From: JAPHSX01 sp041554195
Lineage (GTDB): Bacteria > Pseudomonadota > Gammaproteobacteria > Thiohalomonadales > Thiohalomonadaceae
DNA length: 64,000 nt
Reading direction: 5' to 3'
Assembly: GCA_041554195.1 (NCBI GenBank)
Contig: JBFFMJ010000010.1
Coordinates: 1 to 64,000 of the forward strand
A model generated the notes under the pieces. The model searched no databases. It worked only from the letters and a program-made list of their open reading frames with translations, and was not told the origin of the DNA. This document shows, one piece after another, positions 8,606 to 17,453 of this stretch. The first letter of the stretch is position 1. Every line of letters begins with the position of its first letter. A program made the position numbers and the translations under genes.

Positions 8606-9270
8606 CAGCCCTCGCCCCCCAGCACCATGCGCCCCTGATCGAGGCGCAACATGCGATGTTTCATCTGCCTGATCAGCGCCAGGTCGTGACTGGCAATGAG
8701 CACCGTCACACCAACGCGATTGAACTCCTCGAAGATCCCCATGATCTCACGCGACAGCTCCGGGTCGAGGTTACCGGTCGGCTCATCGGCCAGCAGCAGC
8801 GGCGGTTTGTTGATCACCGCCCGGGCGATACCGACACGCTGCTGCTCACCGCCGGAGAGGGTGATGGGGTAGACCTTCTCTTTTTTCAGCAGCCCCACCT
8901 TGTCGAGGGCGGCGCGTACCCGGCGCCCGATCTCATCGCGGCTGTAGCCGGCGATCACCAGCGGCAGGGCGACATTGTCAAATACGGTGCGGTCGAACAG
9001 CAGGCGGTGATCCTGAAAGATGATGCCGATATCGCGCCGGTGGTAGGGGATCTTGCGACGGCTCACCTTGGTCAGGTTCTGACCGTTCACCACCACCTGA
9101 CCACCGCTGGGGCGCTCGATCAGGGCGATCAGCTTGAGGAGAGTCGATTTACCGGCGCCGGAGTGGCCGGTAAGAAAGGCCATCTCGCCGGGGGAGAGGT
9201 GAAAACTGAGGTTCGACAGCGCCTCATGACCACCGGGATAGCGTTTACTGACGTTGGTAAATCGAATCAT
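8605..9270 (-). CDS. ftsE: Cell division ATP-binding protein FtsE
   Basis: 221 residues, a complete ABC ATPase: Walker A GHSGAGKSTLL (about 36-46), Q-loop IIFQDHRLLFDRTVFDN, signature LSGGEQQRVGIARA, Walker B LLLADEPTGNLDP and switch His in ASHDLAL. The length and the 'FQDHRLL' Q-loop are characteristic of FtsE rather than of transport ATPases. It is the ATPase partner of FtsX in the divisome. It starts 14 bases after ftsY and is followed without a gap by ftsX. Confidence 0.95.
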   Translation of the reverse strand: MIRFTNVSKRYPGGHEALSNLSFHLSPGEMAFLTGHSGAGKSTLLKLIALIERPSGGQVVVNGQNLTKVSRRKIPYHRRDIGIIFQDHRLLFDRTVFDNVALPLVIAGYSRDEIGRRVRAALDKVGLLKKEKVYPITLSGGEQQRVGIARAVINKPPLLLADEPTGNLDPELSREIMGIFEEFNRVGVTVLIASHDLALIRQMKHRMLRLDQGRMVLGGEG

Positions 9271-9284
9271 TCGACTTTAATCAC

Positions 9285-10319
9285 CTAGTTCTCGAACAGG
9301 GCATCGATAAACTCCTTGCCATCGAACACCCGCAGGTCGTCAATGCTCTCACCGACACCGATAAAACGAATCGGGATCCCCATCTTTTTGGCGATGGCGA
9401 AGATTATGCCGCCCTTGGCGGTACCATCGAGCTTGGTCAGGGCGATGCCGCTTACCTCGACCGCCTGGTGGAACTGCTGCGCCTGATTCAGCGCGTTCTG
9501 CCCGGTGCCCGCATCCAGCACCAGCAGCACCTCGTGGGGGGCGCTTTCGTCGAGCTTGCCGATCACCCGGCGCACCTTCTTCAGCTCCTCCATCAGATTG
9601 GTCTGGGTATGCAGACGTCCGGCGGTGTCAGCGATAATCACATCGATATTGCGCGCCCTGGCCGCCTCTACCGCATCATAGATCACCGAGGCGGAGTCGG
9701 CCCCGCTGCCCTGAGCGATCACCGGGATGGCGTTACGCTCGCCCCACACCTGCAGCTGCTCCACCGCGGCGGCACGGAAGGTATCGCCCGCCGCCAGCAT
9801 CACCGATTTGCCCTCGTTCTGCAGCCGCTTGGCCAGTTTGCCGATGGTGGTGGTCTTGCCGGCACCGTTAATACCGACCACCAGAATGACAAAGGGGCTG
9901 TGGCTGGCATCGATAGCCAGCGGCACACTCACCGGCTGCAGCATCGCCGCCATCTCCTCACGTAGCGCGGCCAGCAGGCCGTCGCTGTCGGCCAGCTGCT
10001 TGCGTGAGACACGCTGCGTCAGGTCGGCGATGATCGCCTGGGTCGCCTCGACACCCATGTCGGCCACCAGCAGCTGGGTCTCGATCTCCTCTAGCAGCTC
10101 ATCGTCGATCTGCTTCTTGCCCAGCAGCAGGTCGCTAATGCCCCCGGTAAGTGATCCACGGGTACGGCTAAGGCCGCTCTTGAGGCGTGCGAACAGCCCC
10201 TTCTTTTCGGGCTGCGGCTCTGCATCAGGGGCCAGATCTGTCACCGCCTCCTGCTCGGGAGCAGACGGTGCCTGCTCCTCCTTCGCCTTCGCCTTTTTAC
10301 TCTTTCCGAAACCGAACAT
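9285..10319 (-). CDS. ftsY: Signal recognition particle receptor FtsY
   Basis: 344 residues. An N-terminal charged, Ala/Glu-rich A domain (about 1-45) is followed by KKGLFARLKSGLSRTRGSL at the start of the N domain, which includes the membrane-contacting helix. The G domain carries GINGAGKTTTIGKLA (P-loop, about 149-163), the DTFRAAA motif, DTAGR and TKLDGTAKGG. FtsY is the SRP GTPase receptor that delivers ribosomes to SecYEG. The A domain is much shorter than in E. coli, as in many gammaproteobacteria outside Enterobacterales. It is the first gene of ftsYEX, with a 168-base divergent region shared with the M16 protease gene at 10488. Confidence 0.96.
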   Translation of the reverse strand: MFGFGKSKKAKAKEEQAPSAPEQEAVTDLAPDAEPQPEKKGLFARLKSGLSRTRGSLTGGISDLLLGKKQIDDELLEEIETQLLVADMGVEATQAIIADLTQRVSRKQLADSDGLLAALREEMAAMLQPVSVPLAIDASHSPFVILVVGINGAGKTTTIGKLAKRLQNEGKSVMLAAGDTFRAAAVEQLQVWGERNAIPVIAQGSGADSASVIYDAVEAARARNIDVIIADTAGRLHTQTNLMEELKKVRRVIGKLDESAPHEVLLVLDAGTGQNALNQAQQFHQAVEVSGIALTKLDGTAKGGIIFAIAKKMGIPIRFIGVGESIDDLRVFDGKEFIDALFEN

Positions 10320-10487
10320 GCCTGCCTTATGGAACTCGTCTTTGCGTCATTGGGTAGATTGAACCTTGCACCGGTGTCGCTGTCTCTGCACAGTGAACGC
10401 TTGGGTGCCTGATGCCGGTATCGTATCATTCCCCTCGCGTGGGCGAAACGCGCCGCGCAATAACGATAAACGAAATAAGGTTTCACT

Positions 10488-11933
10488 ATGCCAATGAAAT
10501 TTAACAGTGTACTGCGGGCGGTTATGCTTGCCAGTGCACTACTAGGGGTAAGCGCCTGTGGCAGCTCCCTGTTAACCGCCAACCCCTATGAAGCGGAGCC
10601 TGTTACCGACAGCTGGCAGGGCACAGGGACCGACAACCACGCGGTACACGAGTTCATGCTGGCCAACGGCATGAAACTCATCGTCAAAGAGGATCACCGC
10701 GCCCCGGTGGTGGTTTCGCAAATTTGGTACAAGGTCGGGGCAAGCTACGAGCACGTCGGCATTACCGGTGTCTCCCACGTGCTGGAACACATGATGTTCA
10801 AGGGCACCAACAAACACCCACCGGGCGAGTTCTCACGCATCATCGCCGAGAACGGCGGACGCGAGAACGCCTTCACCGGTCGTGACTACACCTCCTACTT
10901 CCAGCAGCTGGAGGTCAGCCGCCTGCCCATCGCCTTCGAGCTGGAGGCGGATCGCATGCGCAACCTGCACCTGCAGGAGGCCGAGTTCCAGAAGGAGCGC
11001 GATGTGGTGATCGAGGAGCGCCGCATGCGCACCGAGGACAAGCCCAGCGCCCTGACCTATGAGCAGTTCATGGCCACCGCCTTTCAGGTCAACCCCTACC
11101 ACAACCCGGTGATCGGCTGGATGGATGACCTGCAGAGTCTCACCCTGGACGACCTGAGCCACTGGTATCAAACCTGGTACTCGCCCAATAACGCCACCCT
11201 GGTGGTGGTCGGCGATGTGGAGCCGGAGGCGGTACGCCAGCTGGCACAGAAGCACTTCGGGCGCATCCCGCCCAGCACCCTGCCGGAGCAGAAGCCGCGC
11301 ACCGAACCTGAGCAGAAGGGCGAGCGACGCGTCACCGTGCGTGCCCCCGCCGAGGTGCCGGTGCTGATCATGGGCTACAAGACCCCGGTACTACGTACCG
11401 CCGATGAGCCGTGGAAGGCCTATGCGCTGGAGGTGCTGGCCAACGTGCTGGACGGTGGCGACAGCGCCCGCCTTAGCCGCGAGCTGATGCGCGGCAAGGC
11501 GATAGCCGCCAGCGCCGGGGCCGGTTACGACCTCAACGCCCGCCACGACAGTCTGCTCACCCTGGAGGGCACCCCGGCACAGGGGCAGAAGATCGCCACC
11601 GTGGAACAGGCACTGCGTGAGCAGGTTTCCCGCCTGCATAACGAGCTGGTAAGCGCCGAGGAGCTGGCCCGCATCAAGGCGCAGGTGACCGCCGCCAAGG
11701 TCTATCAGCTCGACTCGGTATTCTATCAGGCGATGCACATCGGCATGCTGGAGACCGTCGGCCTCAAGTGGCAGGAGGCCGAGCGCTACGCCGAGCGCAT
11801 TAACGCCATTACCGCCGAGCAGGTACAGCAGGTGGCCCGCGAATTCCTCACCGCCGATAAGCTCACCATCGCCATCCTCGAACCACTGCCGATCAATGGC
11901 AAGCAGAAGGGAGCACACCATGTTGCGCGTTAA
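10488..11933 (+). CDS. M16 family zinc protease, lipoprotein (active subunit)
   Basis: 481 residues. The N-terminus is a lipoprotein signal with lipobox VSAC (Cys24), so the mature protein is membrane-anchored in the envelope. The inverted zinc motif HxxEH is present as HVLEH (97-101), with the distal Glu in VIEERRM (about 176-177). N- and C-terminal pitrilysin-like halves can both be traced. Family members degrade or process periplasmic peptides. It overlaps the next M16 gene by 14 bases. That gene lacks the zinc ligands, so together they form the active/inactive pair known for many bacterial M16B proteins. The substrate cannot be read from sequence. Confidence 0.93.
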   Translation: MPMKFNSVLRAVMLASALLGVSACGSSLLTANPYEAEPVTDSWQGTGTDNHAVHEFMLANGMKLIVKEDHRAPVVVSQIWYKVGASYEHVGITGVSHVLEHMMFKGTNKHPPGEFSRIIAENGGRENAFTGRDYTSYFQQLEVSRLPIAFELEADRMRNLHLQEAEFQKERDVVIEERRMRTEDKPSALTYEQFMATAFQVNPYHNPVIGWMDDLQSLTLDDLSHWYQTWYSPNNATLVVVGDVEPEAVRQLAQKHFGRIPPSTLPEQKPRTEPEQKGERRVTVRAPAEVPVLIMGYKTPVLRTADEPWKAYALEVLANVLDGGDSARLSRELMRGKAIAASAGAGYDLNARHDSLLTLEGTPAQGQKIATVEQALREQVSRLHNELVSAEELARIKAQVTAAKVYQLDSVFYQAMHIGMLETVGLKWQEAERYAERINAITAEQVQQVAREFLTADKLTIAILEPLPINGKQKGAHHVAR

Positions 11934-13251
11934 TAAGATCATTGGCTTCTGCGCCGCGCTGCTGCCTGCGCTGCTGCCTGCGCTGCTATTTAGCAGCATC
12001 GCCGCCGCCAACCCCGACATCCAGCACTGGAGCACCAGCAATGGCGCACGGGTCTACTTCGTTCCCGCCCCTGAGCTGCCAATGGTCGATGTGCGTGTCA
12101 CCTTTAACGCCGGCAGTGCCCGCGATGGCGATAAGCCGGGGCTGGCAATGTTCACCAACGGCATGCTGGAGGAGGGGGCCGGTAAGCTCAATGCCGATGC
12201 CATCGCCGAGCAGTTCGACAAGCTGGGGGCCAGTACCTCCTTTGACCCGCTGCGCGACATGGCCACCGCCAGCCTGCGCAGCCTGACCGATAAGAAACTG
12301 CTGCAACCTGCCGTCGACACCTTCGCCCTGCTGCTGCGCGAGCCGAGCTTTCCCACCGATGCGCTGGAGCGGGTACGCAAGCAGATACTGGTGGGACTGC
12401 GCCACGAGAGTCAGTCACCCGAAAGCCTCGGCAGCAAGGCCTTTTACAGCGCCCTCTACGGCGACCACCCCTATGCCAGCCACTCCTCCGGCAGCATGGC
12501 AAGCGTGCTCAAGATCAGCCGCGAGGATCTACAGGCCTACCACCAGCGCTACTACGTCGGTAATAACGCGGTAGTCGCCATCGTCGGTGCGGTGGATCGC
12601 AACCAGGCGGAAAGGCTGGCCGAGCAGGTGGTCGGCACCCTGCCCGCGGGCAAGGCCGCCCCCGCCCTGCCTGCCGTGGCGATGCTGCAGGAGTCCGCTG
12701 AGCAGCACATTGAGCACCCGGCCACCCAGACCCACATCCTGCTGGGCCAGCCGGGGATGCGCCGTGGCGACCCCGATTACTTCCCCCTCTACATCGGCAA
12801 CCACATCCTCGGTGGCAGCGGCCTCACCTCACGCATTAGCGATGAGATCCGCGAGAAGCGCGGCCTCTCCTACAGCGCCTACAGCTACTTCTCGCCGATG
12901 GCCGAGGCGGGCCCCTACCTGCTCAGCCTGCAGACCAAGACCGAGAGCAAGGAGGAGGCACTTAACGTGCTGCGTGCCACCCTCGCCCGCTTTATCGCCG
13001 ATGGGCCGACCAAGCAGGAGTTGATCGCCTCGCAGAGGAACATCACCGGTGGCTTCGCCCTTAATATCGATTCCAATAAGGATATTCTCGGCTACATCGC
13101 AATGATCGGCTTCTACCAGCTGCCACTCGACTACCTGGATCGCTTCATTGAGCGGGTCAATGCGGTCACCGTGGCGCAGATCCACGATGCCTTCAAGCGT
13201 CGCATTCACCCCGACAAAATGGTGCTGATCACCGTCGGCGAAAAAGGCTAA
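11920..13251 (+). CDS. M16 family protein lacking zinc ligands (partner subunit)
   Basis: 443 residues from the ATG at 11920, chosen because AAGGGAG lies just upstream and a Sec signal peptide follows directly (hydrophobic ALLPALLPALLFSS, cleavage near AAA-N). The fold is M16: NAGSARDGDKPGLA, then ISDEIREKRGLSYSAYSYFSP in the C-terminal half. In place of HxxEH it reads NGMLEE, so the metal site is gone. Known M16B heterodimers combine a catalytic subunit with a non-catalytic one that contributes the Arg/Tyr substrate-binding pair; RGLSYSAY here fits that role. Translation is coupled to the preceding gene, and rsmD begins 2 bases after the stop. Confidence 0.92.
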   Translation: MLRVNKIIGFCAALLPALLPALLFSSIAAANPDIQHWSTSNGARVYFVPAPELPMVDVRVTFNAGSARDGDKPGLAMFTNGMLEEGAGKLNADAIAEQFDKLGASTSFDPLRDMATASLRSLTDKKLLQPAVDTFALLLREPSFPTDALERVRKQILVGLRHESQSPESLGSKAFYSALYGDHPYASHSSGSMASVLKISREDLQAYHQRYYVGNNAVVAIVGAVDRNQAERLAEQVVGTLPAGKAAPALPAVAMLQESAEQHIEHPATQTHILLGQPGMRRGDPDYFPLYIGNHILGGSGLTSRISDEIREKRGLSYSAYSYFSPMAEAGPYLLSLQTKTESKEEALNVLRATLARFIADGPTKQELIASQRNITGGFALNIDSNKDILGYIAMIGFYQLPLDYLDRFIERVNAVTVAQIHDAFKRRIHPDKMVLITVGEKG

Positions 13252-13253
13252 CC

Positions 13254-13829
13254 ATGGCAGCCAGGGGGAAGAGGGGCGGCACCAATCAGCTGCGCATCAT
13301 CGGCGGTGAGTGGCGTGGCCGTAAGCTCGGCTTTCCCGATGTGGAGGGGCTGCGCCCCACCACCGACCGGGTGCGCGAGACCCTGTTCAACTGGCTGGCC
13401 CCGCTGGTCCACGGCGCCCGTTGCCTCGACCTTTTCGCCGGTAGCGGCGCACTGGGGTTGGAGGCGCTGTCACGCGGCGCGGCCGCGGTGAGCTTTGTCG
13501 ACAGTGATCGGCGCGCCGTGCAGTCGCTCAACGACAACCTCGCCCTGCTGAAGAGTGAGCGCGGCATGGTGGTGCAGAGCGACGCCCTTAGCTTTCTGCA
13601 GGGCGAGCCTCACCCCTTCGATATCGTCTTTCTTGACCCCCCCTTTCGCAAGGAGCTGTTGCAACCCTGTCTGGAACAGCTTTGCAACGGGGGCTGGCTG
13701 AGTGATACCGCCCGTCTCTATATTGAGGTGGAGCAGGAGCTGGGTGAGCCCGTGCTGGCCGAGGGGTGGGAGATGGTGCGGCGCAAGCAAGCCGGGCAGG
13801 TGATCTACGGGCTGGCCGCCCGTACCTAG
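13254..13829 (+). CDS. rsmD: 16S rRNA (guanine(966)-N2)-methyltransferase RsmD
   Basis: 191 residues with LRIIGGEWRGRKL and the RPTTDRVRETLFNWL block specific to RsmD. SAM motif I is CLDLFAGSGALGLEALSRGA, and the catalytic motif is FLDPPF (NPPY type). It methylates G966 of 16S rRNA on assembled 30S particles. It follows the M16 pair by 2 bases and precedes coaD by about 50, matching the common rsmD-coaD arrangement across from ftsY. Confidence 0.95.
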   Translation: MAARGKRGGTNQLRIIGGEWRGRKLGFPDVEGLRPTTDRVRETLFNWLAPLVHGARCLDLFAGSGALGLEALSRGAAAVSFVDSDRRAVQSLNDNLALLKSERGMVVQSDALSFLQGEPHPFDIVFLDPPFRKELLQPCLEQLCNGGWLSDTARLYIEVEQELGEPVLAEGWEMVRRKQAGQVIYGLAART

Positions 13830-13880
13830 CATGCGCTGGCGCTGTGCTATGATCAGCGCAGACCTTAGCCAGAGACCACC

Positions 13881-14357
13881 ATGACCATCGCCATCTATCC
13901 CGGTACCTTTGACCCGATCACCAACGGCCACAGCGACCTGATTCAGCGCGCCGCGAAGATCTTCGACAAGGTGATTATCGCCATCGCATCCAACCCCAAA
14001 AAGGCCCCCCTATTTACCCTGGCCGAACGGGTGGAGATGGCCGAAGGGGCCCTTGCCGGGTTGCAGAACATTGAGGTCTGCGGCTTTAACAGCCTGCTTG
14101 CCGACTTCGCCGCCGAGCGCGGTGCCCAGGTGATCCTGCGCGGCCTGCGCGCGGTCTCGGACTTTGAGTACGAGTTCCAGCTGGCGGGGATGAACCGCCG
14201 CCTCGCCCCCAATGTAGAGACCATGTTCCTGACCCCCGCCGAGACCTATACCTTCCTCTCCTCCAGCCTGGTAAAAGAGGTGGCGGAACTGGGGGGCGAT
14301 GTCAGTGAATTCGTCGATGTGAAAGTCGGGGCTGCATTGAGTAATAGATTGCGCTAA
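13881..14357 (+). CDS. coaD: Phosphopantetheine adenylyltransferase
   Basis: 158 residues, standard length. The nucleotidyltransferase motif is YPGTFDPITNGH (T/HxGH type), followed by LAERVEMAEGAL, VILRGLRAVSDFEYE and the C-terminal YTFLSSSLVKEVA (ISSS-type) motif. It catalyses transfer of AMP from ATP to 4'-phosphopantetheine, the penultimate step of coenzyme A synthesis. It lies between rsmD and a ferredoxin gene on the plus strand. Confidence 0.97.
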   Translation: MTIAIYPGTFDPITNGHSDLIQRAAKIFDKVIIAIASNPKKAPLFTLAERVEMAEGALAGLQNIEVCGFNSLLADFAAERGAQVILRGLRAVSDFEYEFQLAGMNRRLAPNVETMFLTPAETYTFLSSSLVKEVAELGGDVSEFVDVKVGAALSNRLR

Positions 14358-14408
14358 TATACGCCGCCTTAACTGCTCGCTTTCGAAAACTGCTGGAGGA
14401 AAAGTGCG

Positions 14409-14657
14409 ATGGCACTGATGATTACCGACGAATGTATCAACTGTGACGTCTGTGAGCCGGAGTGCCCTAACGGCGCTATCTCCCAGGGCGACGAGATCTA
14501 TGAGATTGACCCCAATCTCTGCACCGAGTGTGTCGGTCACTATGACGAGCCCCAGTGCGTTGAGGTCTGCCCGGTAGACTGCATCCCGCACGACCCGGAG
14601 CATGTAGAGAGCAAGGAAGAGTTACAGGCAAAGTACGAGAAGCTGCAGGCCGAATAA
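14409..14657 (+). CDS. yfhL: YfhL-type 2[4Fe-4S] ferredoxin
   Basis: 82 residues. The first cluster motif is CINCDVCEPECP near the N-terminus. The second has CTECVGHYDEPQC followed by VCPVDC, where the 'CVGHYDEPQCxxVCP' insertion is the hallmark of the YfhL/Alvin (Chromatium-type) ferredoxins. A C-terminal helical extension (about 65-82) is also typical. These are low-potential electron carriers. A strong ribosome binding site (GGAGGAAAA) precedes the ATG, and an intrinsic terminator follows 20 bases after the stop. The coaD-yfhL adjacency is common in purple sulfur bacteria and relatives. Confidence 0.95.
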   Translation: MALMITDECINCDVCEPECPNGAISQGDEIYEIDPNLCTECVGHYDEPQCVEVCPVDCIPHDPEHVESKEELQAKYEKLQAE

Positions 14658-14676
14658 GCCACTGCGCTTCTACCCG

Positions 14677-14700
14677 AAAAGGCCCTGCGGGGCCTTTTTC
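14677..14700 (+). terminator. Intrinsic terminator after ferredoxin gene
   Basis: Stem GGCCC (14681-14685), TGCG loop, GGGCC (14690-14694), preceded by AAAA and followed by TTTTT (14695-14699). It lies just after the ferredoxin stop codon. Confidence 0.88.
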
Positions 14701-14765
14701 GTTGTCTGGCACTTTTCTCCTTCACGCTCTACCCTATCGCTTAACCCATCACACAGAACAACACC

Positions 14766-16418
14766 ATGCGCCGCCTGATATACCTCCTGCTGTTACTCCC
14801 CTCGCTGCTGCTCGCCGCCACTCCGGGCAAAAATGCTGTCGCCACCGCCCACCCGCTGGCCACCGCGGCGGGACAGCAGATCCTCGCCGCCGGTGGCAAC
14901 GCCTTTGATGCCGCGGTTACTGTCAGTGCGGTACTGGCGGTGGTCGAGCCCTATAGCTCCGGCATCGGTGGCGGCGGCTTCTGGCTGCTGCACCGCAAGG
15001 AGGGTCACGAGGTGATGGTGGACGGGCGCGAGACCGCCCCCGGCAGGGCCCATCGTGACATGTACCTGGATGATAAGGGCGAGATCATCCCCGGCCTCTC
15101 GATGGACGGCCCGCTGGCCGCCGGGATCCCCGGTGAGCCGGCGGCACTGGCCCATATCGCCGAAAAGTACGGCACGCTGCCACTGTCTAACACCCTGGCC
15201 CCGGCGATTCGACTTGCGAACGAAGGTTTTGCCGTCACCCCCCACTATCAGAAGATGGCGGACTGGCGTAAGGGGGCCCTCAAGGCCTCGCCCGAGGCGG
15301 CGGCGATCTTTCTTAACAACGGCGAGGTTCCCGAGCTGGGGCGACTAATCAATCAGCCACAACTTGCCGCCACCCTTGAGGCGATGGCCACGCAGGGGCA
15401 CGACGGCTTCTACCGGGGACAAGTCGCCGAGGCGATGGTCAAGGCGGTACAGGCCAATGGCGGCATCTGGAGCATGGATGACCTGGCAGGCTACAGGGTG
15501 ATAGAGCGGCAGCCACTCAGCGGTCACTACGGTGACTACACCATTACCAGCGTGCCGCCCCCCTCCTCCGGCGGCGTCGCCCTCATCACCATGCTCAATA
15601 TTCTCGAACAGCTCGGCTATGCGCAGGCCAAGGAGCCCGAGCGCACCCACCTGCTGGTGGAGGCGATGCGCCGCGCCTATCGCGACCGCGCCCACTATCT
15701 AGGTGACAGCGACTTTGTCGAGGTGCCGATCGCCAGACTCACCTCAGGCGAACACGCCAAACTGCTCGCCGCTGGCATCGACCCCAAGCAGGCCACCCCC
15801 AGCAGCAGCCTGCCCGGCTACGGCGCCCCTGAGGGGGGTAACGACACCACCCACTTCTCCATCCTCGACAAGCAGGGTAACTACGTCGCTGCCACCCTGA
15901 GCATCAACTACCCCTTCGGCTCCGGCTTTGTTGCCGGAGATAGCGGTGTGCTACTCAACGACGAGATGGACGACTTCTCCGCCAAGCCCGGCATCCCCAA
16001 CGCCTACGGCCTGGTCGGCGCCGAGGCCAATGCCATCGCCCCACACAAACGCATGCTCTCCAGCATGTCACCCAGCTTTGTCAGCGGTCCTAATGGCACC
16101 GCCATCCTCGGCACCCCCGGCGGCAGCCGTATCATCACCATGGTGCTACTGGGGATGCTGGACTACTTCGATGGCAAGGGGGTGGCTAGCTGGGTGGCTC
16201 GTCCACGCATTCACCACCAGTACCTGCCCGACACGCTCTTTTACGAACCGGATGCCCTCAGTACCGAGACGATTGAGGCCCTGCAACAACGGGGTCACCG
16301 ACTCAAGGCCGGTGATTCCCGCTGGGGCAATATGCAGGCGATCTACTGGGATAGGAAAAGCGGCAAAGTAGCGGCGGCGAGCGACCCGCGTGTGGAAGGC
16401 TCCGCTAGCGTGCATTAG
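14766..16418 (+). CDS. ggt: Gamma-glutamyltransferase (proenzyme)
   Basis: 550 residues. A signal peptide (LLLLLPSLLLAA) is cleaved near 18. The large-subunit part includes GGGGFWLLHRKE and VDGRETAP, where the Arg binds the gamma-glutamyl carboxylate. The autoprocessing site and nucleophile is T361 in NDTTHFSILD. The small subunit continues through SSMSPSFV and GTPGGSRIIT, the oxyanion-hole and substrate-binding loops. It hydrolyses or transfers the gamma-glutamyl group of glutathione in the periplasm. The lid-loop segment MDDFSAKPG is present, as in E. coli. No strong Shine-Dalgarno sequence precedes the ATG. It stands between the ferredoxin terminator and a hairpin at 16436. Confidence 0.95.
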   Translation: MRRLIYLLLLLPSLLLAATPGKNAVATAHPLATAAGQQILAAGGNAFDAAVTVSAVLAVVEPYSSGIGGGGFWLLHRKEGHEVMVDGRETAPGRAHRDMYLDDKGEIIPGLSMDGPLAAGIPGEPAALAHIAEKYGTLPLSNTLAPAIRLANEGFAVTPHYQKMADWRKGALKASPEAAAIFLNNGEVPELGRLINQPQLAATLEAMATQGHDGFYRGQVAEAMVKAVQANGGIWSMDDLAGYRVIERQPLSGHYGDYTITSVPPPSSGGVALITMLNILEQLGYAQAKEPERTHLLVEAMRRAYRDRAHYLGDSDFVEVPIARLTSGEHAKLLAAGIDPKQATPSSSLPGYGAPEGGNDTTHFSILDKQGNYVAATLSINYPFGSGFVAGDSGVLLNDEMDDFSAKPGIPNAYGLVGAEANAIAPHKRMLSSMSPSFVSGPNGTAILGTPGGSRIITMVLLGMLDYFDGKGVASWVARPRIHHQYLPDTLFYEPDALSTETIEALQQRGHRLKAGDSRWGNMQAIYWDRKSGKVAAASDPRVEGSASVH

Positions 16419-16435
16419 CGGTTTGACTTACAACA

Positions 16436-16455
16436 GGCGACACTCTAATGTCGCC
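16436..16455 (+). other. Hairpin between ggt and DHH gene
   Basis: GGCGACA (16436-16442), a 6-base loop and TGTCGCC (16449-16455) give a perfect 7-bp stem. No T-run follows on either strand. It is in the 66-base gap, 30 bases before the DHH gene start, so it could act in mRNA processing rather than termination. Confidence 0.4.
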
Positions 16456-16484
16456 AGAAATCAGAACAAAACGGAAGCTTTTTT

Positions 16485-17444
16485 ATGAGTCATTACGATG
16501 TCTTTAACGGCGATGCTGACGGTCTCTGCGCGCTGCAACAGATGCGCCTGCACAACCCCATTGATGATGCGGTGCTGGTGACCGGAGTTAAACGTGATAT
16601 CTCCCTGCTGCAACGGGTCGAAGCGAAAGCCGGGGACAGCATCACCGTACTGGACGTCTCGCTGGACAAAAACCGTGATGCACTGGTGAAATTACTCGAT
16701 GCCGGTTGCTACATTGAATACTACGACCACCACTTTGCCGGTGCGATCCCGAGTCATCCACAGCTTGCCACGACCATCGATACCTCACCCGAGACCTGTA
16801 CCAGTCTGCTGGTCAATGACGCGATAAACGGCGCCCACCGGGGCTGGGCAGTGGCGGGGGCCTTTGGTGATAACTTTCACGATGCCGCGCGGCAGACTGC
16901 CGCGCCGCTGGGACTGGATAGTGAGCAACTGATACTGCTGAATGAGCTGGGAACCTGCCTTAACTACAACGGCTATGGCACCGACATTAACGACCTGCAC
17001 TACCACCCCGAGGCACTGGCCAGAGCGATGCGGCCCTACCATGACCCCTTCGATTTCATCGCCAGCGAGGTTGTCTATCAGACACTGCACGCCGGTTATC
17101 ACGATGATATGGGGCGTGCCGAGGCGTTAAGCCCCGAGGAGAGTGATCAGAAGACAGCGCTCATCATCATGCCTGACGAGCCGTGGGCGCGCCGCGTTAG
17201 CGGCGTCTACGGCAACCTGCTGGCGCGGGTCTTCCCGGAGCGGGCTCACGCTATCTTGACGCTGATGGACAATGGCAGCTACCGTGTCAGTGTGCGCGCA
17301 CCGCTTAGCACCCGCCAGGGGGCGGACGTATTGTGTCGGGAGTTTCCCAATGGCGGGGGGCGGCAGGCGGCGGCGGGAATTAATGAACTGCCGGAGGAAA
17401 ATTACGCCCACTTCGTGGCGCGCTTTAAGGCGATCTTTAGCTAG
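16485..17444 (+). CDS. DHH/DHHA1 family phosphoesterase
   Basis: 319 residues. The N-terminal DHH domain has DVFNGDADGLCAL (metal-binding DxD), TVLDVSLD and the signature YYDHHFAG. The C-terminal DHHA1 domain ends in NGGGRQAAAGI, the substrate-binding GGGH-like loop (His replaced by Arg). The family includes oligoribonucleases, bisphosphate phosphatases and c-di-AMP/pGpG hydrolases. This architecture resembles small stand-alone DHH proteins of gammaproteobacteria with unproven substrate. GGH changed to GGR is notable. It converges with the GGDEF-EAL gene with only 9 bases between stop codons. Confidence 0.85.
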   Translation: MSHYDVFNGDADGLCALQQMRLHNPIDDAVLVTGVKRDISLLQRVEAKAGDSITVLDVSLDKNRDALVKLLDAGCYIEYYDHHFAGAIPSHPQLATTIDTSPETCTSLLVNDAINGAHRGWAVAGAFGDNFHDAARQTAAPLGLDSEQLILLNELGTCLNYNGYGTDINDLHYHPEALARAMRPYHDPFDFIASEVVYQTLHAGYHDDMGRAEALSPEESDQKTALIIMPDEPWARRVSGVYGNLLARVFPERAHAILTLMDNGSYRVSVRAPLSTRQGADVLCREFPNGGGRQAAAGINELPEENYAHFVARFKAIFS

Positions 17445-17453
17445 TCACCCCCA

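Noticed and set aside
14476..14725. Two overlapping minus-strand frames across the ferredoxin gene and terminator
   Set aside because: They run antisense to a clear ferredoxin and through its terminator hairpin; no coding evidence.
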